Shown here: in pieces, positions 15,406-24,567 of the stretch
Layout: each line of letters opens with the position of its first letter
Numbering within the stretch: the first letter of the stretch is position 1
Assembly (NCBI GenBank): GCA_910588235.1
Contig: CAJUOQ010000013.1
Span: forward strand, 1-52,372
Direction of reading: 5' to 3'
DNA: 52,372 nucleotides
Source: an uncultured Atopostipes sp.
Lineage (GTDB): Bacteria; Bacillota; Bacilli; Lactobacillales; Carnobacteriaceae_A
Notes under the pieces: model-generated
The model's input: only the letters and a program-made list of their open reading frames with translations
Told to the model about the DNA's origin: nothing
Databases searched by the model: none
Translations under genes and position numbers: made by a program

Positions 15406-15997
15406 TTTCTTTTTCTCCTTCTTTTTGATTATTTAGTTGTCGATAGTAACTGCGTGACCATTTTAAACGTAAGTCATCTTCGGACCCTTTTTGATAGAAG
15501 TATAAATCGACCGCCAATTGTGGATAGTTGACTTTTGATTGACTTCTTGATTTTAATAATTTAATTAAATGACGTAGATGGATAATCAACTCTTCAAAAC
15601 TATTAGCTGTAATCATCGCATTAAAACGCCGATCAACAGCCTTTGTATTTTCAGCTGTTCGCAAACTATTCAAAACAGCTCCTACGTTCCTAGCTCTTTT
15701 TCCTTCCTTTGTATTATCTACAATATTAACATGAGAAGATTTCCCTTGTTGATGTAGGGCATAAAGTTGCAAGGTTGTAATTATTGCTCGTTCTCCATCT
15801 GTCAGATGTCCACTTTGCCCTAAATGCTGATCTGAAATGTTAGAAAAAATCAACGGAAATACACCAGCTGCTGCATAAATATCACGATTAATTGATTGGC
15901 GCAATTGAGCAAGGTATGCCTTAGAGGAAGAAGTCTCTAAATTACTTGCAATTTGGTAAATTATACTGCTTGTATTTTTATAGATTGTATTTGTCAT
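15395..15997 (-). CDS. cse2: Cse2 (CasB) Cascade small subunit
   Basis: This protein of about 200 residues is the all-helical small subunit that binds the displaced strand. Recognisable parts are AYLAQLRQSINRDIYAAAGV and LTDGERAIITTLQLYALHQQ. The reading frame extends 15 codons upstream into cse1, but the ATG at 15997 with GGAGAGG about 5 nt before it is the likely start. It overlaps cas7e by 11 bp at its 3' end. Confidence 0.92.
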   Translation of the reverse strand: MTNTIYKNTSSIIYQIASNLETSSSKAYLAQLRQSINRDIYAAAGVFPLIFSNISDQHLGQSGHLTDGERAIITTLQLYALHQQGKSSHVNIVDNTKEGKRARNVGAVLNSLRTAENTKAVDRRFNAMITANSFEELIIHLRHLIKLLKSRSQSKVNYPQLAVDLYFYQKGSEDDLRLKWSRSYYRQLNNQKEGEKENEE

Positions 15998-16014
15998 TAT
16001 TTCCTCTCCTTTCT

Positions 16015-17703
16015 CTAAAATCTTAGACCTTGATTCAACCAATAGATAAAATTATTGTACGCAATAGCGATATTCGTATATTTATCAGTTCTGTTGTTCA
16101 TAACGCCTCTGTAATCTCTTGATCCCGCTGTTTCAACCAGTTTATTTGCTTGTTCGATCATAAGATTTTTAAGTTGTTGCCGCCACTCTTCAACTTTTTC
16201 TTCTTTATTTTTCTTAGCCTCTATGCTTGTTAACCATTCTCTAAAAGGTTGGTCAATGACATAATAAGCTTCTTGTAAAATTTTATTCGTAAAGTCATTA
16301 TTACTTATATTTCGAATTGTTTTTACTTCCCTGACAAATCCCCCCAGTGTTTTTTCAATAATCCCTTTAGTATTTTCTACTTCATCCGTAATTCTTGGGA
16401 CCCAGCCTGCTTTCACTACATCCATCAATACATACTCACTCATATTTAAATAATCATAATATTCATCGACAGGGACCCAAGAAGTTGCATTTCCATCCGA
16501 TTCCATACCGAATGTTTGAATGACTACTTTATCTTTATCAATTAAAGGACCAATCTGATGAAACCAGTCAATGATTCCTGGCCTTTTTAGCTCTTCTTGT
16601 TTATTCGGCATAAATACAATACCAAATGAGTGCCAAAAAGATTCGGATACTATGTGTCTTCGTGGCGTATAAGTACCTTTATTATCTCCACGTTCATTGA
16701 ACCGCCAGAGCGTCATTAATTCCAGAAACTGATTTTGATGTTCTATTTCAGGCAGTTTTACAATATTTATTGAAAAATCTTCTTCTGTGTCTGTATTAGG
16801 GTCGATATAAATTGCTCGACTCCAATTCGTATAAAGCTCAGCTAAATTATTCAACGGCTGCCGTTTTAGCAGTTTTTCGACAACCTCATTACCCGTACTC
16901 TCCCAGGAAGGCTTCTGAACACCTGAAAAATATTCTTCATCTGGGTGACAAATAGCAAAGTTTAAAAGCAATGTTTCATATAAATTATTACCATTTAATA
17001 TAATTCCACTAATATCAAACAGCCATCCTTTAGAATTAGGCACTTCATATTTTTCATTCCCAAAAATAACTTTGTCTGATAACCCAATATATCCCTGGTA
17101 TAAGATTAACCATCTTATGAACTCCGCTTCCAACAACTTATTTTTATTATTTCCATCCGCATATTTAGGTGAAAAAAGTGCTAATTTATTGTTACTTTCT
17201 GATATTGTTCGATTAATATTTTTAGGATGAATAGAAGTAGGGTTCGGTCTATTAATTTCTCTTTCTTCTAATTCCTTCTCAGTGATTTGATAAAAAGGAT
17301 ATTCGTCATCAAACAAATAAAAATGGTCTTTCCACTTCAATAAATATTCTTCTATAATTGCTGGGAATTCTCCTTTACTCCATAGGATCTCCCAAGTAGA
17401 CATTAAATCTTCCTCATAGTCTTCATAATCATCTTCATCGACTTCTTCTAATTGTTTATAATTTTCATCTAGAGCAATGTAGGGATATGGATCACCCTCA
17501 TCATCAAATCTGGAGAAAACCGTATGTAGGACAGCTAATAATATACGCAATACAGCAAAATCTTGTGTTGGCATATCTCCTGCCAGCCCCAAATAATTAT
17601 GCGCATTCTTAAATAAATCAATTAATGAAACCTCTTCTACAGTACCTTTATTGTCCGTCATTACAGCTATCCAATCTTCTTCCAACAAATTAAACCTGCT
17701 CAT
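16015..17703 (-). CDS. cse1: Cse1 (CasA) Cascade large subunit
   Basis: This 562-residue protein recognises the PAM and recruits Cas3. It starts MSRFNLLEEDWIAVMTDNKG, as Cse1 proteins do, carries the acidic stretch DEDDYEDYEEDLM near residue 80, and has a C-terminal four-helix bundle region (about 400-562). The length is usual for the family. It overlaps cas3 by 14 bp at its start, which suggests translational coupling. The PAM-reading loop cannot be assigned with confidence by eye. Confidence 0.93.
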   Translation of the reverse strand: MSRFNLLEEDWIAVMTDNKGTVEEVSLIDLFKNAHNYLGLAGDMPTQDFAVLRILLAVLHTVFSRFDDEGDPYPYIALDENYKQLEEVDEDDYEDYEEDLMSTWEILWSKGEFPAIIEEYLLKWKDHFYLFDDEYPFYQITEKELEEREINRPNPTSIHPKNINRTISESNNKLALFSPKYADGNNKNKLLEAEFIRWLILYQGYIGLSDKVIFGNEKYEVPNSKGWLFDISGIILNGNNLYETLLLNFAICHPDEEYFSGVQKPSWESTGNEVVEKLLKRQPLNNLAELYTNWSRAIYIDPNTDTEEDFSINIVKLPEIEHQNQFLELMTLWRFNERGDNKGTYTPRRHIVSESFWHSFGIVFMPNKQEELKRPGIIDWFHQIGPLIDKDKVVIQTFGMESDGNATSWVPVDEYYDYLNMSEYVLMDVVKAGWVPRITDEVENTKGIIEKTLGGFVREVKTIRNISNNDFTNKILQEAYYVIDQPFREWLTSIEAKKNKEEKVEEWRQQLKNLMIEQANKLVETAGSRDYRGVMNNRTDKYTNIAIAYNNFIYWLNQGLRF

Positions 17704-20440
17704 TCTTCTCCTCCTTTACATAACTCAAACCGTATTTTGGACTGTAGTGTAAGCGAAAACCATTGAGCACAAATTCATTTTTCTCATCAAAAATAATTCC
17801 AAGCTCTCCTTTCAACCATAAGGAAGTTTGCCAATTCCTTAAATATTTTTTATTAAATTTTTCCAACTCTTCAATCGTTTGATCAATACGAAAGAAAGCA
17901 CTCAATGGCATAGGCAACCTTAAGGTATGTTTAGCAATCTCTTGTTGAATAAGTGGTTGATTAATTTTTACAGACAAATCGTCAAAAGACTCAAAAAATC
18001 CATAGCCTTCATCCATTTCCTTTAGTGCAATCACTTCAATTGTTTCCTCAATATCTCTGACCTGTGCTTCACTTTTTTGTTCAGAGTCTCCAATATAATT
18101 ACTCTCCAGCCATCCAATCAGACTCTTTTTTCCTCTCAAATCAGGTTTGTTTAATAGAAATCCTTGTGCTTTAGCTTTTTTCCGTTCAATTTTTGTGACG
18201 TGTTCACTTTTGGCTTTTTCATAATCCTTTTTCAAATCTTCTGGTAAATGAAGTTTTTCACCACTATAAGTCGTTTGTACAAGTTTTGAAATATCTTCAG
18301 GTAGGTTTATATATTCGGATAATAATATTTGGGTACGCATGAGTAGATAAGAACCGTAAATAGCTTCAGAGCCTGAATCAAATTCAAAGTTATCAGCCGT
18401 CCCCAGAATATAAGTCATGGGGCTCTTCAATTTCTCAGGTCTAATTTCCAAAGGGTGACGATGTAAACGTCCCATTCGTTGAATAAGCAAATCCATCGGA
18501 GCTAAATCACTAATTAATAGATCAAAATCTATATCTAAGGATTGTTCGATGACTTGGGTACCAATAATGATTTTTTTATATGGTCTGTTTACCTCTTTAC
18601 CAATCTGTGCTAACAATTTATTTTCTTTCCGCACACGATCTGTTGCTATAAAACTGGAATGTAATAAATCTACTTGTTCTTCTCCGAATCTTGCTTCAAA
18701 TTTTTCGGCTAATTCTTGAGATTTTCTCACTGTGTTGACGATAACACCCGCAACCCCTCCTGCGCTCAAACGTTCTTCTAGGGTGTCCATTAACTTATCT
18801 TCTTCCAGGGGTTGAATCATCACTCGTTTATTTATACTCGGTTTGAAATCACGTTCTTGCTTGATACTACGCCCATCACTATAAGTTATCAGTGGATATT
18901 TAGTTGTCGTCTCCCAATCTTCAAGTTTTTCAACCTCTCGCCATTTGTAACCTTGACCTCTCATATAAGCTTCTGTTAACTTCATTCGAGTTTGACCGGG
19001 TAAAGTAGCCGATAATATAATAACAGGTATTTCATAAGCTCCTGCCCAACGGAGCGACCTTTCCAAGTATTGGTTCATATATGCATCATAAGCATGAACT
19101 TCATCGATCACAATAACTTTTTTACTAAAACCTAGATGTCTAAGCATTAAATGTTTTTGTTTAAGTGACATCATTAAAAATTGATCCACTGTTCCAACAA
19201 CAAACTCATCTAATACAGCTGTTTTCCGTCCAACAAACCATTCATTAACCATCACTCCTTCTTCTTCGTCGTCAAAAATATTCGTCGCACGCGGAAGGTT
19301 ATTATACTCTTCGTTTAAAGCCGATTTACCATGAACCAATTGTATTGATCTTTTTTCATCATCAGATAAGTAATTAATCCAATCTTTAATTCGTTTAAAA
19401 ATGCCATTTGAGGTTGCTTGAGTTGGAAGACCAAAAAACATGCCTTCGACTCCTGTTTTTTTCGCTAATTGTTCCACACCTAATAAAGCAGCTTCTGTTT
19501 TTCCTCCGCCCATAGGTGCTTCAAGTATGTAAATACCTGCTTTATCAGTGTCTTGAATTACTTTTGAAAACTTCGCTTGAGTTTCATGAGGCTCAAACCC
19601 AAACCTCATGTCGTAGGCGCTTTCAATGTTATATATTTCATCCGGCTGCCAGGGATGGGTTTTAATCCATTTTGTCCACCCTATCTGTATTCGACTTTCT
19701 TGATTTTTTACTAGGTCTGTATCAATACTTAAAAGTGGGAAATATTCTTCATTACTCGCAATCCAGTCTGTCATAATAAGTAAACTACTAAGTATTACTT
19801 GGCCTACTTGTTTAACTTGAGGCAGTTCTTCAGCATTTTCAAAACCATTTAATTCTAATGCCCAATTAAAAATTTCCTTTTGAATCACTACCCATTTTTT
19901 ATGCACTTCATCTTGTGAATCTTCATTTTGAAAGTAATTAGCTGCATATGAAGTTAGTTGATAATCAACTGTTTCAAATGAATCGGTGGGCTTTCCATGA
20001 TGTCCCCCTATTATAGAACCAATATCATCCGATACACCATAACTTTCTAATAAAGATTGACCAGCTAAAGCATGTGGTGATCTTCCCGCGTTCATTAGAT
20101 TTAGATGTTGAATATCTTTAAATCCTGCTTTTTCAAGTTTATCCATGAACAATAAGTCTAAATCTCTTGAATTAAAAAAACTTCTTTTAGCTTGGAAAGC
20201 AGGAGTTGCTTTTCCTAAATCATGGATCGATGCTAAGAATCCGGCTAATTGTTTCGCTAACTCTTCATCCTTTTTCTCTAAAGACTGAATAATAATCTGT
20301 TTTTGTCTCTGAGACAGCCAATGTTCCCAAAGTAGTTTTATTACTTCTGTGGTGTCTAACAAGTGCTGTTTAAGAGGCAACCATTTATATATTCCATTAA
20401 CTTCGCTTTTTTTAGCCCACAAAATTTTTCTTTCTTTCAT
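17690..20440 (-). CDS. cas3: Cas3 nuclease-helicase
   Basis: This protein of about 916 residues nicks and degrades target DNA. The N-terminal HD nuclease carries H26 (KQHLLDTTE) and the HD pair in SIHDLGKATPAF. The SF2 helicase has Walker A APMGGGKTEAALL, Walker B VIDEVHAYD, motif III SATLPG and motif VI QRMGRLHRH. The frame stays open for 42 more codons upstream, but the ATG at 20440 with GAGGAGG 8 nt before it, and the family-like start MKERKILWAKKS, are preferred. It is the first gene of the cas operon, with an extended -10 promoter about 60 bp upstream. Confidence 0.95.
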   Translation of the reverse strand: MKERKILWAKKSEVNGIYKWLPLKQHLLDTTEVIKLLWEHWLSQRQKQIIIQSLEKKDEELAKQLAGFLASIHDLGKATPAFQAKRSFFNSRDLDLLFMDKLEKAGFKDIQHLNLMNAGRSPHALAGQSLLESYGVSDDIGSIIGGHHGKPTDSFETVDYQLTSYAANYFQNEDSQDEVHKKWVVIQKEIFNWALELNGFENAEELPQVKQVGQVILSSLLIMTDWIASNEEYFPLLSIDTDLVKNQESRIQIGWTKWIKTHPWQPDEIYNIESAYDMRFGFEPHETQAKFSKVIQDTDKAGIYILEAPMGGGKTEAALLGVEQLAKKTGVEGMFFGLPTQATSNGIFKRIKDWINYLSDDEKRSIQLVHGKSALNEEYNNLPRATNIFDDEEEGVMVNEWFVGRKTAVLDEFVVGTVDQFLMMSLKQKHLMLRHLGFSKKVIVIDEVHAYDAYMNQYLERSLRWAGAYEIPVIILSATLPGQTRMKLTEAYMRGQGYKWREVEKLEDWETTTKYPLITYSDGRSIKQERDFKPSINKRVMIQPLEEDKLMDTLEERLSAGGVAGVIVNTVRKSQELAEKFEARFGEEQVDLLHSSFIATDRVRKENKLLAQIGKEVNRPYKKIIIGTQVIEQSLDIDFDLLISDLAPMDLLIQRMGRLHRHPLEIRPEKLKSPMTYILGTADNFEFDSGSEAIYGSYLLMRTQILLSEYINLPEDISKLVQTTYSGEKLHLPEDLKKDYEKAKSEHVTKIERKKAKAQGFLLNKPDLRGKKSLIGWLESNYIGDSEQKSEAQVRDIEETIEVIALKEMDEGYGFFESFDDLSVKINQPLIQQEIAKHTLRLPMPLSAFFRIDQTIEELEKFNKKYLRNWQTSLWLKGELGIIFDEKNEFVLNGFRLHYSPKYGLSYVKEEKNEQV

Positions 20441-20495
20441 TCTATGTACCTCCTCAACTTGTAGATCTTTTTTATAAAAAATTCTTTTATTAATA

Positions 20496-20504
20496 ATTAT
20501 ATCA
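20496..20504 (-). promoter_or_regulatory. Extended -10 promoter of the cas operon
   Basis: On the minus strand TGATATAAT (20504-20496) is a TG-extended consensus -10, placed about 56 bp upstream of the cas3 start. No matching -35 lies 17 bp upstream, which extended -10 promoters tolerate. The perfect TTGACA at 20551-20546 is too far away to serve. Confidence 0.5.
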
Positions 20505-20579
20505 TACAAGATTATGTTTAATAAATTTAAATTCATTAATGTCTGTGTCAAGTTGTTCTCGGACATGTTGTGCCATCAA

Positions 20580-20785
20580 TGATTAAAGCACTCTATTTTC
20601 GTGTGCTTGCTCATTATAATGTAAAATCCTTGCTATCGCGCACCAGCTAATGCCACTTGTTGGACCATCAGCATATTTTTTGAAGTACGTCAGTTAATAT
20701 TTAGTGTTGTCGCTATTTCATTTATTGATTTATCGTGTTTATTTCGTAGATTTTTGATAGTATTAATACCAATCATTGTTAGCAT
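20580..20785 (-). pseudogene. Decayed IS21-like (IstA) transposase N-terminus
   Basis: From an ATG at 20785 the frame reads MLTMIGINTIKNLRNKHDKS, then INEIATTLNIN, a stop where TGG would give NWRTSKK, and a one-base deletion in an A-run before YADG. The pattern resembles the helix-turn-helix start of IstA transposases. Only about 60 codons remain, so it is a dead fragment. The family name is tentative. The rest of 20567-20939 shows nothing clear. Confidence 0.4.
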
Positions 20786-20939
20786 CCTCTTCATCCTCCA
20801 AGTTAAGTGTTGTAACTCACAACTTTAGAGGTTAATTGGATGACTAACAAGGATTTTTCTTTTGCCCAACTATGTACTTTTATGCTGCAATCTTCTGTAC
20901 GATTATTTTGCCATAGACAAGTGATCTTTACTCACTCCG

Positions 20940-21267
20940 ATAAAACACATAAACAGACCATAGAAAAGTAACCCCAACCTTAACAGTTACTATCTATGGT
21001 CTGTTTTTATGTATTTCGATGACTAAATGTTTGAGGATATTTTCTAAACAGCTTATGACTTCAACTTCTCTTTCTCAACCAAAAATAGCGGTTCTATGTG
21101 AGGATCGTTGATTAAATATCGTTCGTGATACTCATTAAGTCTGTACAGATTATAGACGATTCCTGGCCCATCATAACCCATTAAGTAATCATCGATGGTA
21201 TTGCCCTGTTCTATAAGAAATAACTCGCAGTCGATTAAAATACTATTCTGAATCTTATCTCTTTTAG
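20940..21267. repeat. Right copy of the ~330-bp direct repeat flanking CRISPR-Cas
   Basis: Same orientation and almost the same length as 9413-9741. It contains the hairpin at 20951-21006, whose left arm has diverged (GAAAAG where the first copy keeps the perfect complement), and the 3' half of the unknown gene. Similarity ends 13 bp before the left end of an IS30-family element. Confidence 0.85.
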
Positions 21268-21283
21268 CTTTTTCGTTTGTCAA
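21053..21283 (-). pseudogene. Truncated second copy of the unknown 158-residue gene
   Basis: The last 69 or so codons match the gene at 9527-10003 with only a few conservative changes (RDKIQNSILIDCELFLIEQG is identical). The 5' half is gone, and the open frame now begins with a TTG formed at the edge of the IS30 element. It has no convincing ribosome binding site and is probably not expressed as a functional protein. Confidence 0.7.
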
Positions 21284-22325
21284 ATTAACCTAGAAATAAT
21301 TTAATCCAGATACATTCTCAAGAAAGACCTCCAACGAAGTCTTATAATTTAAAGATTTTCTTGGAATTTTATTCCTACGGATCGCGATAGAAGAAATGAA
21401 CTTTTGGCTAACGTCATTGAAGTCCATTTGTTTGGGCAGCCCATCTTTCCGCAAAAGGCCATTAGAATGTTCGTTTAAACCACGTTGAGAAGGGCAACCA
21501 AGATCCGTAAAGAAAATCAAAATGTCCTGATGATTACTCAAACTTTTCCAGTTGGGAAACTCCTTGCCACAATCAAACGTGATTGATTTAAAAAGATTCT
21601 TAGGGAGCTGTTTAAACCAATTATTTAAAGTCCATTCAATATCTTCGGCCTTGCGGCCTGCTGGTTTTAAAGCAATAATTAACTTAGACACCTTTTCAGC
21701 AAAGGTGAGACGCACTCTTGTAATTTTTACCGATAATTGTGTCGCCCTCTAAATGCCCAAATTCATTTTCATAGGCAGGATAAACCTTCTTACGAGTATC
21801 AAGGGATTTTTTGTCTCCTAACTTCCCGCGAGTTTCCTTGTGACCATTCGGCTTTCGTTTTCCGTGCATGGGTAACGTCGTTACATCGAAAAACGAGCTG
21901 TCTTTCAATCATCTATAGAGTGTCCGCATTGAACAGCCGAGGTCTATTTCCCCTCGACCAATCATCACATCCGGTGTCCAACCATCAGCGACTTGATTTT
22001 TGATGTATCGAGTCTGCTTTCTTGTAAAAGTCTTTTTCTATGCGCCGCATTTCGATTTATTCTTTCGGTAACGTTCAAAATAGTCACAGACTGTTCCGCC
22101 TTCCTTTAAGAAGGTGACGACATTATAAATCGTTTGATTGGAACGTCCAAGTTTCTTCGCAGTTTCATAGGCTTTATAACCCAATTCATAATAAGTTTCT
22201 ATCCATCCAAGTTCTTTCATGGTAAGATGTGTATAGGTCATTTATGGTCATTCTCCTAATTTTCGTGGCTGGAAATTTGTTTTGAGTGTATCACAAATGG
22301 TTTATTTATTTTTCTAGCTTAATTT
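21281..22325 (-). mobile_element. Decayed IS30-family insertion sequence
   Basis: Ends carry imperfect terminal inverted repeats: CAAATTAACCTAGAAATAAT at 21281-21300, and on the minus strand AAAAATTAAGCTAGAAAAAT near 22325-22306. The length of about 1.05 kb is normal for the family. The transposase inside is broken in several places. The element lies between the truncated gene copy and the recombinase pseudogene and seems to have cut both. Confidence 0.8.
21290..22241 (-). pseudogene. Broken IS30-family transposase
   Basis: Three frame fragments make up the gene. The first (22241-22038) starts MTYTHLTMKELGWIETYYEL and holds the N-terminal HTH. The second (21908-21696) includes YENEFGHLEGDTIIG, with the first catalytic Asp. 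The third (21715-21290) includes ITFDCGKEFPNW and PSQRGLNEHSNGLLR, with the second Asp and the Glu region. The fragments are separated by a stop and frameshifts, so no active DDE transposase can be made unless from intact copies elsewhere. Confidence 0.85.
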
Positions 22326-22331
22326 TTATAA

Positions 22332-22983
22332 TTCAATATATATATTATCTTCATTATATCTATTTGTCGTTAAGTTTGCTTTGTTAGTTTCAAAATAATT
22401 ATTTCGATGATTTTCCCTAACCTTTGAATGATATTCATTGGTATAACCGTTTATCAAGTCATACAGATCCAAGAGGTATTATGACTACCTGAAAACCTAC
22501 ATCACGCGTCTGGTAGTCTCTTTGTTGATATTGCTTTTTATCCGTTATAGACATACAAGTCTTAGCAAGTTGATAAGGCTTGTATGATTGTCTGTTACGG
22601 ATACACGCTAAACAAATGTACTTTTCCTCCACGTCTACTATATCAAAGTCTTCAAAAGTTAATCTCATGGTTTCTCCAATTCTCAATCCACATTAACACA
22701 TCAATCTAACAATGATTTCTTCACGTACTGAAAACTCAGAACGTATTACACCGATTACTTTTTTAAAGTCTTCCACTGAGATATATTTCGGAACTTCTAT
22801 TGGATTAGCAGTCTTTTCGTTAGATACAAATTCATTAACTGGATAGGATGATTCTTTATAAGCATCAAAGTAATTATGATTATTAATTCCCCTACTTAAT
22901 GCATTATTTACTTCTCTTATAAAGCCCAAATATTGCCTGTAAATGCTTAAATAAACATTTACAGGCAATATTACTTCTAGCAC
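22332..22983 (-). pseudogene. Tyrosine recombinase (phage/ICE-type integrase) pseudogene
   Basis: One frame runs from 22983 and reads KYISVEDFKKVIGVI and EEIIVRLMC, then a TAA at 22695-22693, then continues in the same frame CGLRIGETMRLTFEDFD, the box I region with the first catalytic Arg. A further frameshift near 22470 leads into DLYDLINGYTNEYHSK. The C-terminal His, Arg and Tyr are missing, cut off by the IS30 element. The N-terminal part is also incomplete. It is the relic of an integrative element that may once have carried neighbouring genes. Confidence 0.7.
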
Positions 22984-23244
22984 TAGTCATAACGATATTT
23001 AAGTTGTTTCCTGGGATATTATATCTATGTAAGAATCTATTTTGCTTTACTTGTCGTACTGTATTCTTCTTTATGGTAACTTATATAAATACAAATTAGA
23101 ACAGTCTTTTGTTCTTCACTTTTGGTTTGGTCATCAATGATGAATATTTTAATCCTCAACTCTTGGGTAATTCTCAAGAGTGAGGATTTTTTTATCTTCA
23201 ATTTCATGCCAAACTTTTTAATAGCCGCGACTTTTAAAAATTAA
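22984..23244. other. Intergenic stretch between integrase relic and CBASS
   Basis: No gene is seen. The only clear structure is the terminator-like hairpin at 23152-23193, described separately. Confidence 0.5.
23152..23193 (+). terminator. Rho-independent terminator-like hairpin
   Basis: ATCCTCAACTCTTGGG pairs imperfectly with TCTCAAGAGTGAGGAT (23172-23187) and seven T residues follow on the plus strand. It lies about 50 bp past the CD-NTase stop on the opposite strand. The T-run faces rightwards, so it best fits termination of a rightward transcript; the stem could also act leftwards, but weakly. Confidence 0.55.
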
Positions 23245-24567
23245 TTATATTGGAACATTAATTCTATCTTTAGCTACACAAATACCATCTTTAACTATAT
23301 AACATTCTACAAAATGGCGTCCTTTAAAATTAGAATTCTCAGTATGAATGTCTCTATTTGTTCGGTTAATTTGCCCTCTTATTTGATCACGTCTATATGC
23401 TTCAGGACCCACATTCCTAACTTTCCAGTAAATATCATACGGTTCTGGCACATTAATTGACTGAATGAAAAACTCAATTGTCTTATCTTTAGGTATAAAT
23501 CTTGTCTTTTTTAAAAAAATTGACAAAATACTGGACCTGAATCCTTTCACATCAATATTGGCGTCAATTTTCAGTGGATACTTTAAAGTAATAGGATACA
23601 GTTCTTCGATATACTGTTCGGTATAGTTAGCTTCTTTGGACCTATCATGTACTTTTTGTTCTTCTTCTGAGTATAATTTATCCCAATAAGTATGATTAAA
23701 AAAAGATTGCCAAGCTTCGATTGCATCTAATCTCGAACAATCATAATCAGTCAGTACTTCTAGTTTTTCTAAATATAATTCTAATCGTTTCTTAAACATC
23801 TCTATTTTTCGCTTATCTTTATCATTGTACAAAATTGATTTACTTGGTAATACTGGGCTTTTAACATCTTCATCTCTGCTTAATCTATTAATCATATTTT
23901 CAATTGTGTAATATAGTATTTTATCAATTCTGTCATATTCAATTGCTAGTGACTCTTCAACCAATATAGTTGATATTAAGCCTCCTGGCATTTTCCAGCT
24001 ACTTCTCGATTTATTAAAGGTTTTAATTAGTTTGATTATTATTGGCAAATTATCACCTTTAATTAATTTTTGTGAGTCAAACCATTCTTGAATCGCTTCA
24101 GGATTTCTTTCTCTCCATTCGCTTCCTGCATGTTCTGCCGTGCTTATATTCCTATAAACCGCAAAATCAATCTGATAACCTGCAGCATATGTAAATCTAA
24201 TACAATTAGTATGTTTTTTAGGCAGTGTGTTAAAGTTTATATTTATTTGTTTAAAAGCGTCTAATATAATATTTTTTACTTGGTCACTACCGATGGAATC
24301 CATGTCTTCCCCATCAATTAAAATACCAACATCAATATCATAATCATTTTCTTCATGTTGAGTCACTGTATTCATTCCTACACTACCTTGAACGTATGAC
24401 TCTTCAAGAGTATAGGCAGTATTCTTTTCTTCATTGTGTTTTTCTAGACCACTTTCTAGTCTAGAAATATTTGTATTTTTTCTTTCAAATAATTCATTTA
24501 CTTTATCTTGTGGTAGCGTGACATGTTCATTATAGAAAGTATTTAATTCTTCAGACAAATCGTACAT
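23245..24567 (-). CDS. CBASS CD-NTase (cGAS-like nucleotidyltransferase) with AGS-C domain
   Basis: This 440-residue cytoplasmic enzyme is predicted to make a cyclic oligonucleotide alarm signal on phage infection. The nucleotidyltransferase core shows GS at 61-62 (VQGSVGMNT), the metal-binding pair D77/D79 in NDYDIDVGI and a third Asp, D134, in YQIDFAVYR. The middle is the helical palm region. The C-terminal 85 or so residues (FIPKDKTIEFFIQ, YWKVRNVGPEAYRRDQIRGQ, HFVECYIVKDGICVA) match the AGS-C sensor domain of SMODS-type CD-NTases. Its start overlaps the effector gene by 17 bp with GAGAGGAG upstream, so the two are coupled. Product nucleotide cannot be read, but SAVED partners usually sense cyclic trinucleotides. 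Confidence 0.88.
   Translation of the reverse strand: MYDLSEELNTFYNEHVTLPQDKVNELFERKNTNISRLESGLEKHNEEKNTAYTLEESYVQGSVGMNTVTQHEENDYDIDVGILIDGEDMDSIGSDQVKNIILDAFKQININFNTLPKKHTNCIRFTYAAGYQIDFAVYRNISTAEHAGSEWRERNPEAIQEWFDSQKLIKGDNLPIIIKLIKTFNKSRSSWKMPGGLISTILVEESLAIEYDRIDKILYYTIENMINRLSRDEDVKSPVLPSKSILYNDKDKRKIEMFKKRLELYLEKLEVLTDYDCSRLDAIEAWQSFFNHTYWDKLYSEEEQKVHDRSKEANYTEQYIEELYPITLKYPLKIDANIDVKGFRSSILSIFLKKTRFIPKDKTIEFFIQSINVPEPYDIYWKVRNVGPEAYRRDQIRGQINRTNRDIHTENSNFKGRHFVECYIVKDGICVAKDRINVPI

Noticed and set aside
20546..20551. Perfect TTGACA on the minus strand upstream of cas3, as a -35 box
   Set aside because: The only good -10 is 44 bp away, so the two cannot form one promoter. The extended -10 was annotated alone.
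20441..20566. Upstream extension of Cas3 by 42 codons
   Set aside because: The extension has no Cas3 similarity and would overlap the promoter, while the ATG at 20440 has an excellent GAGGAGG site.
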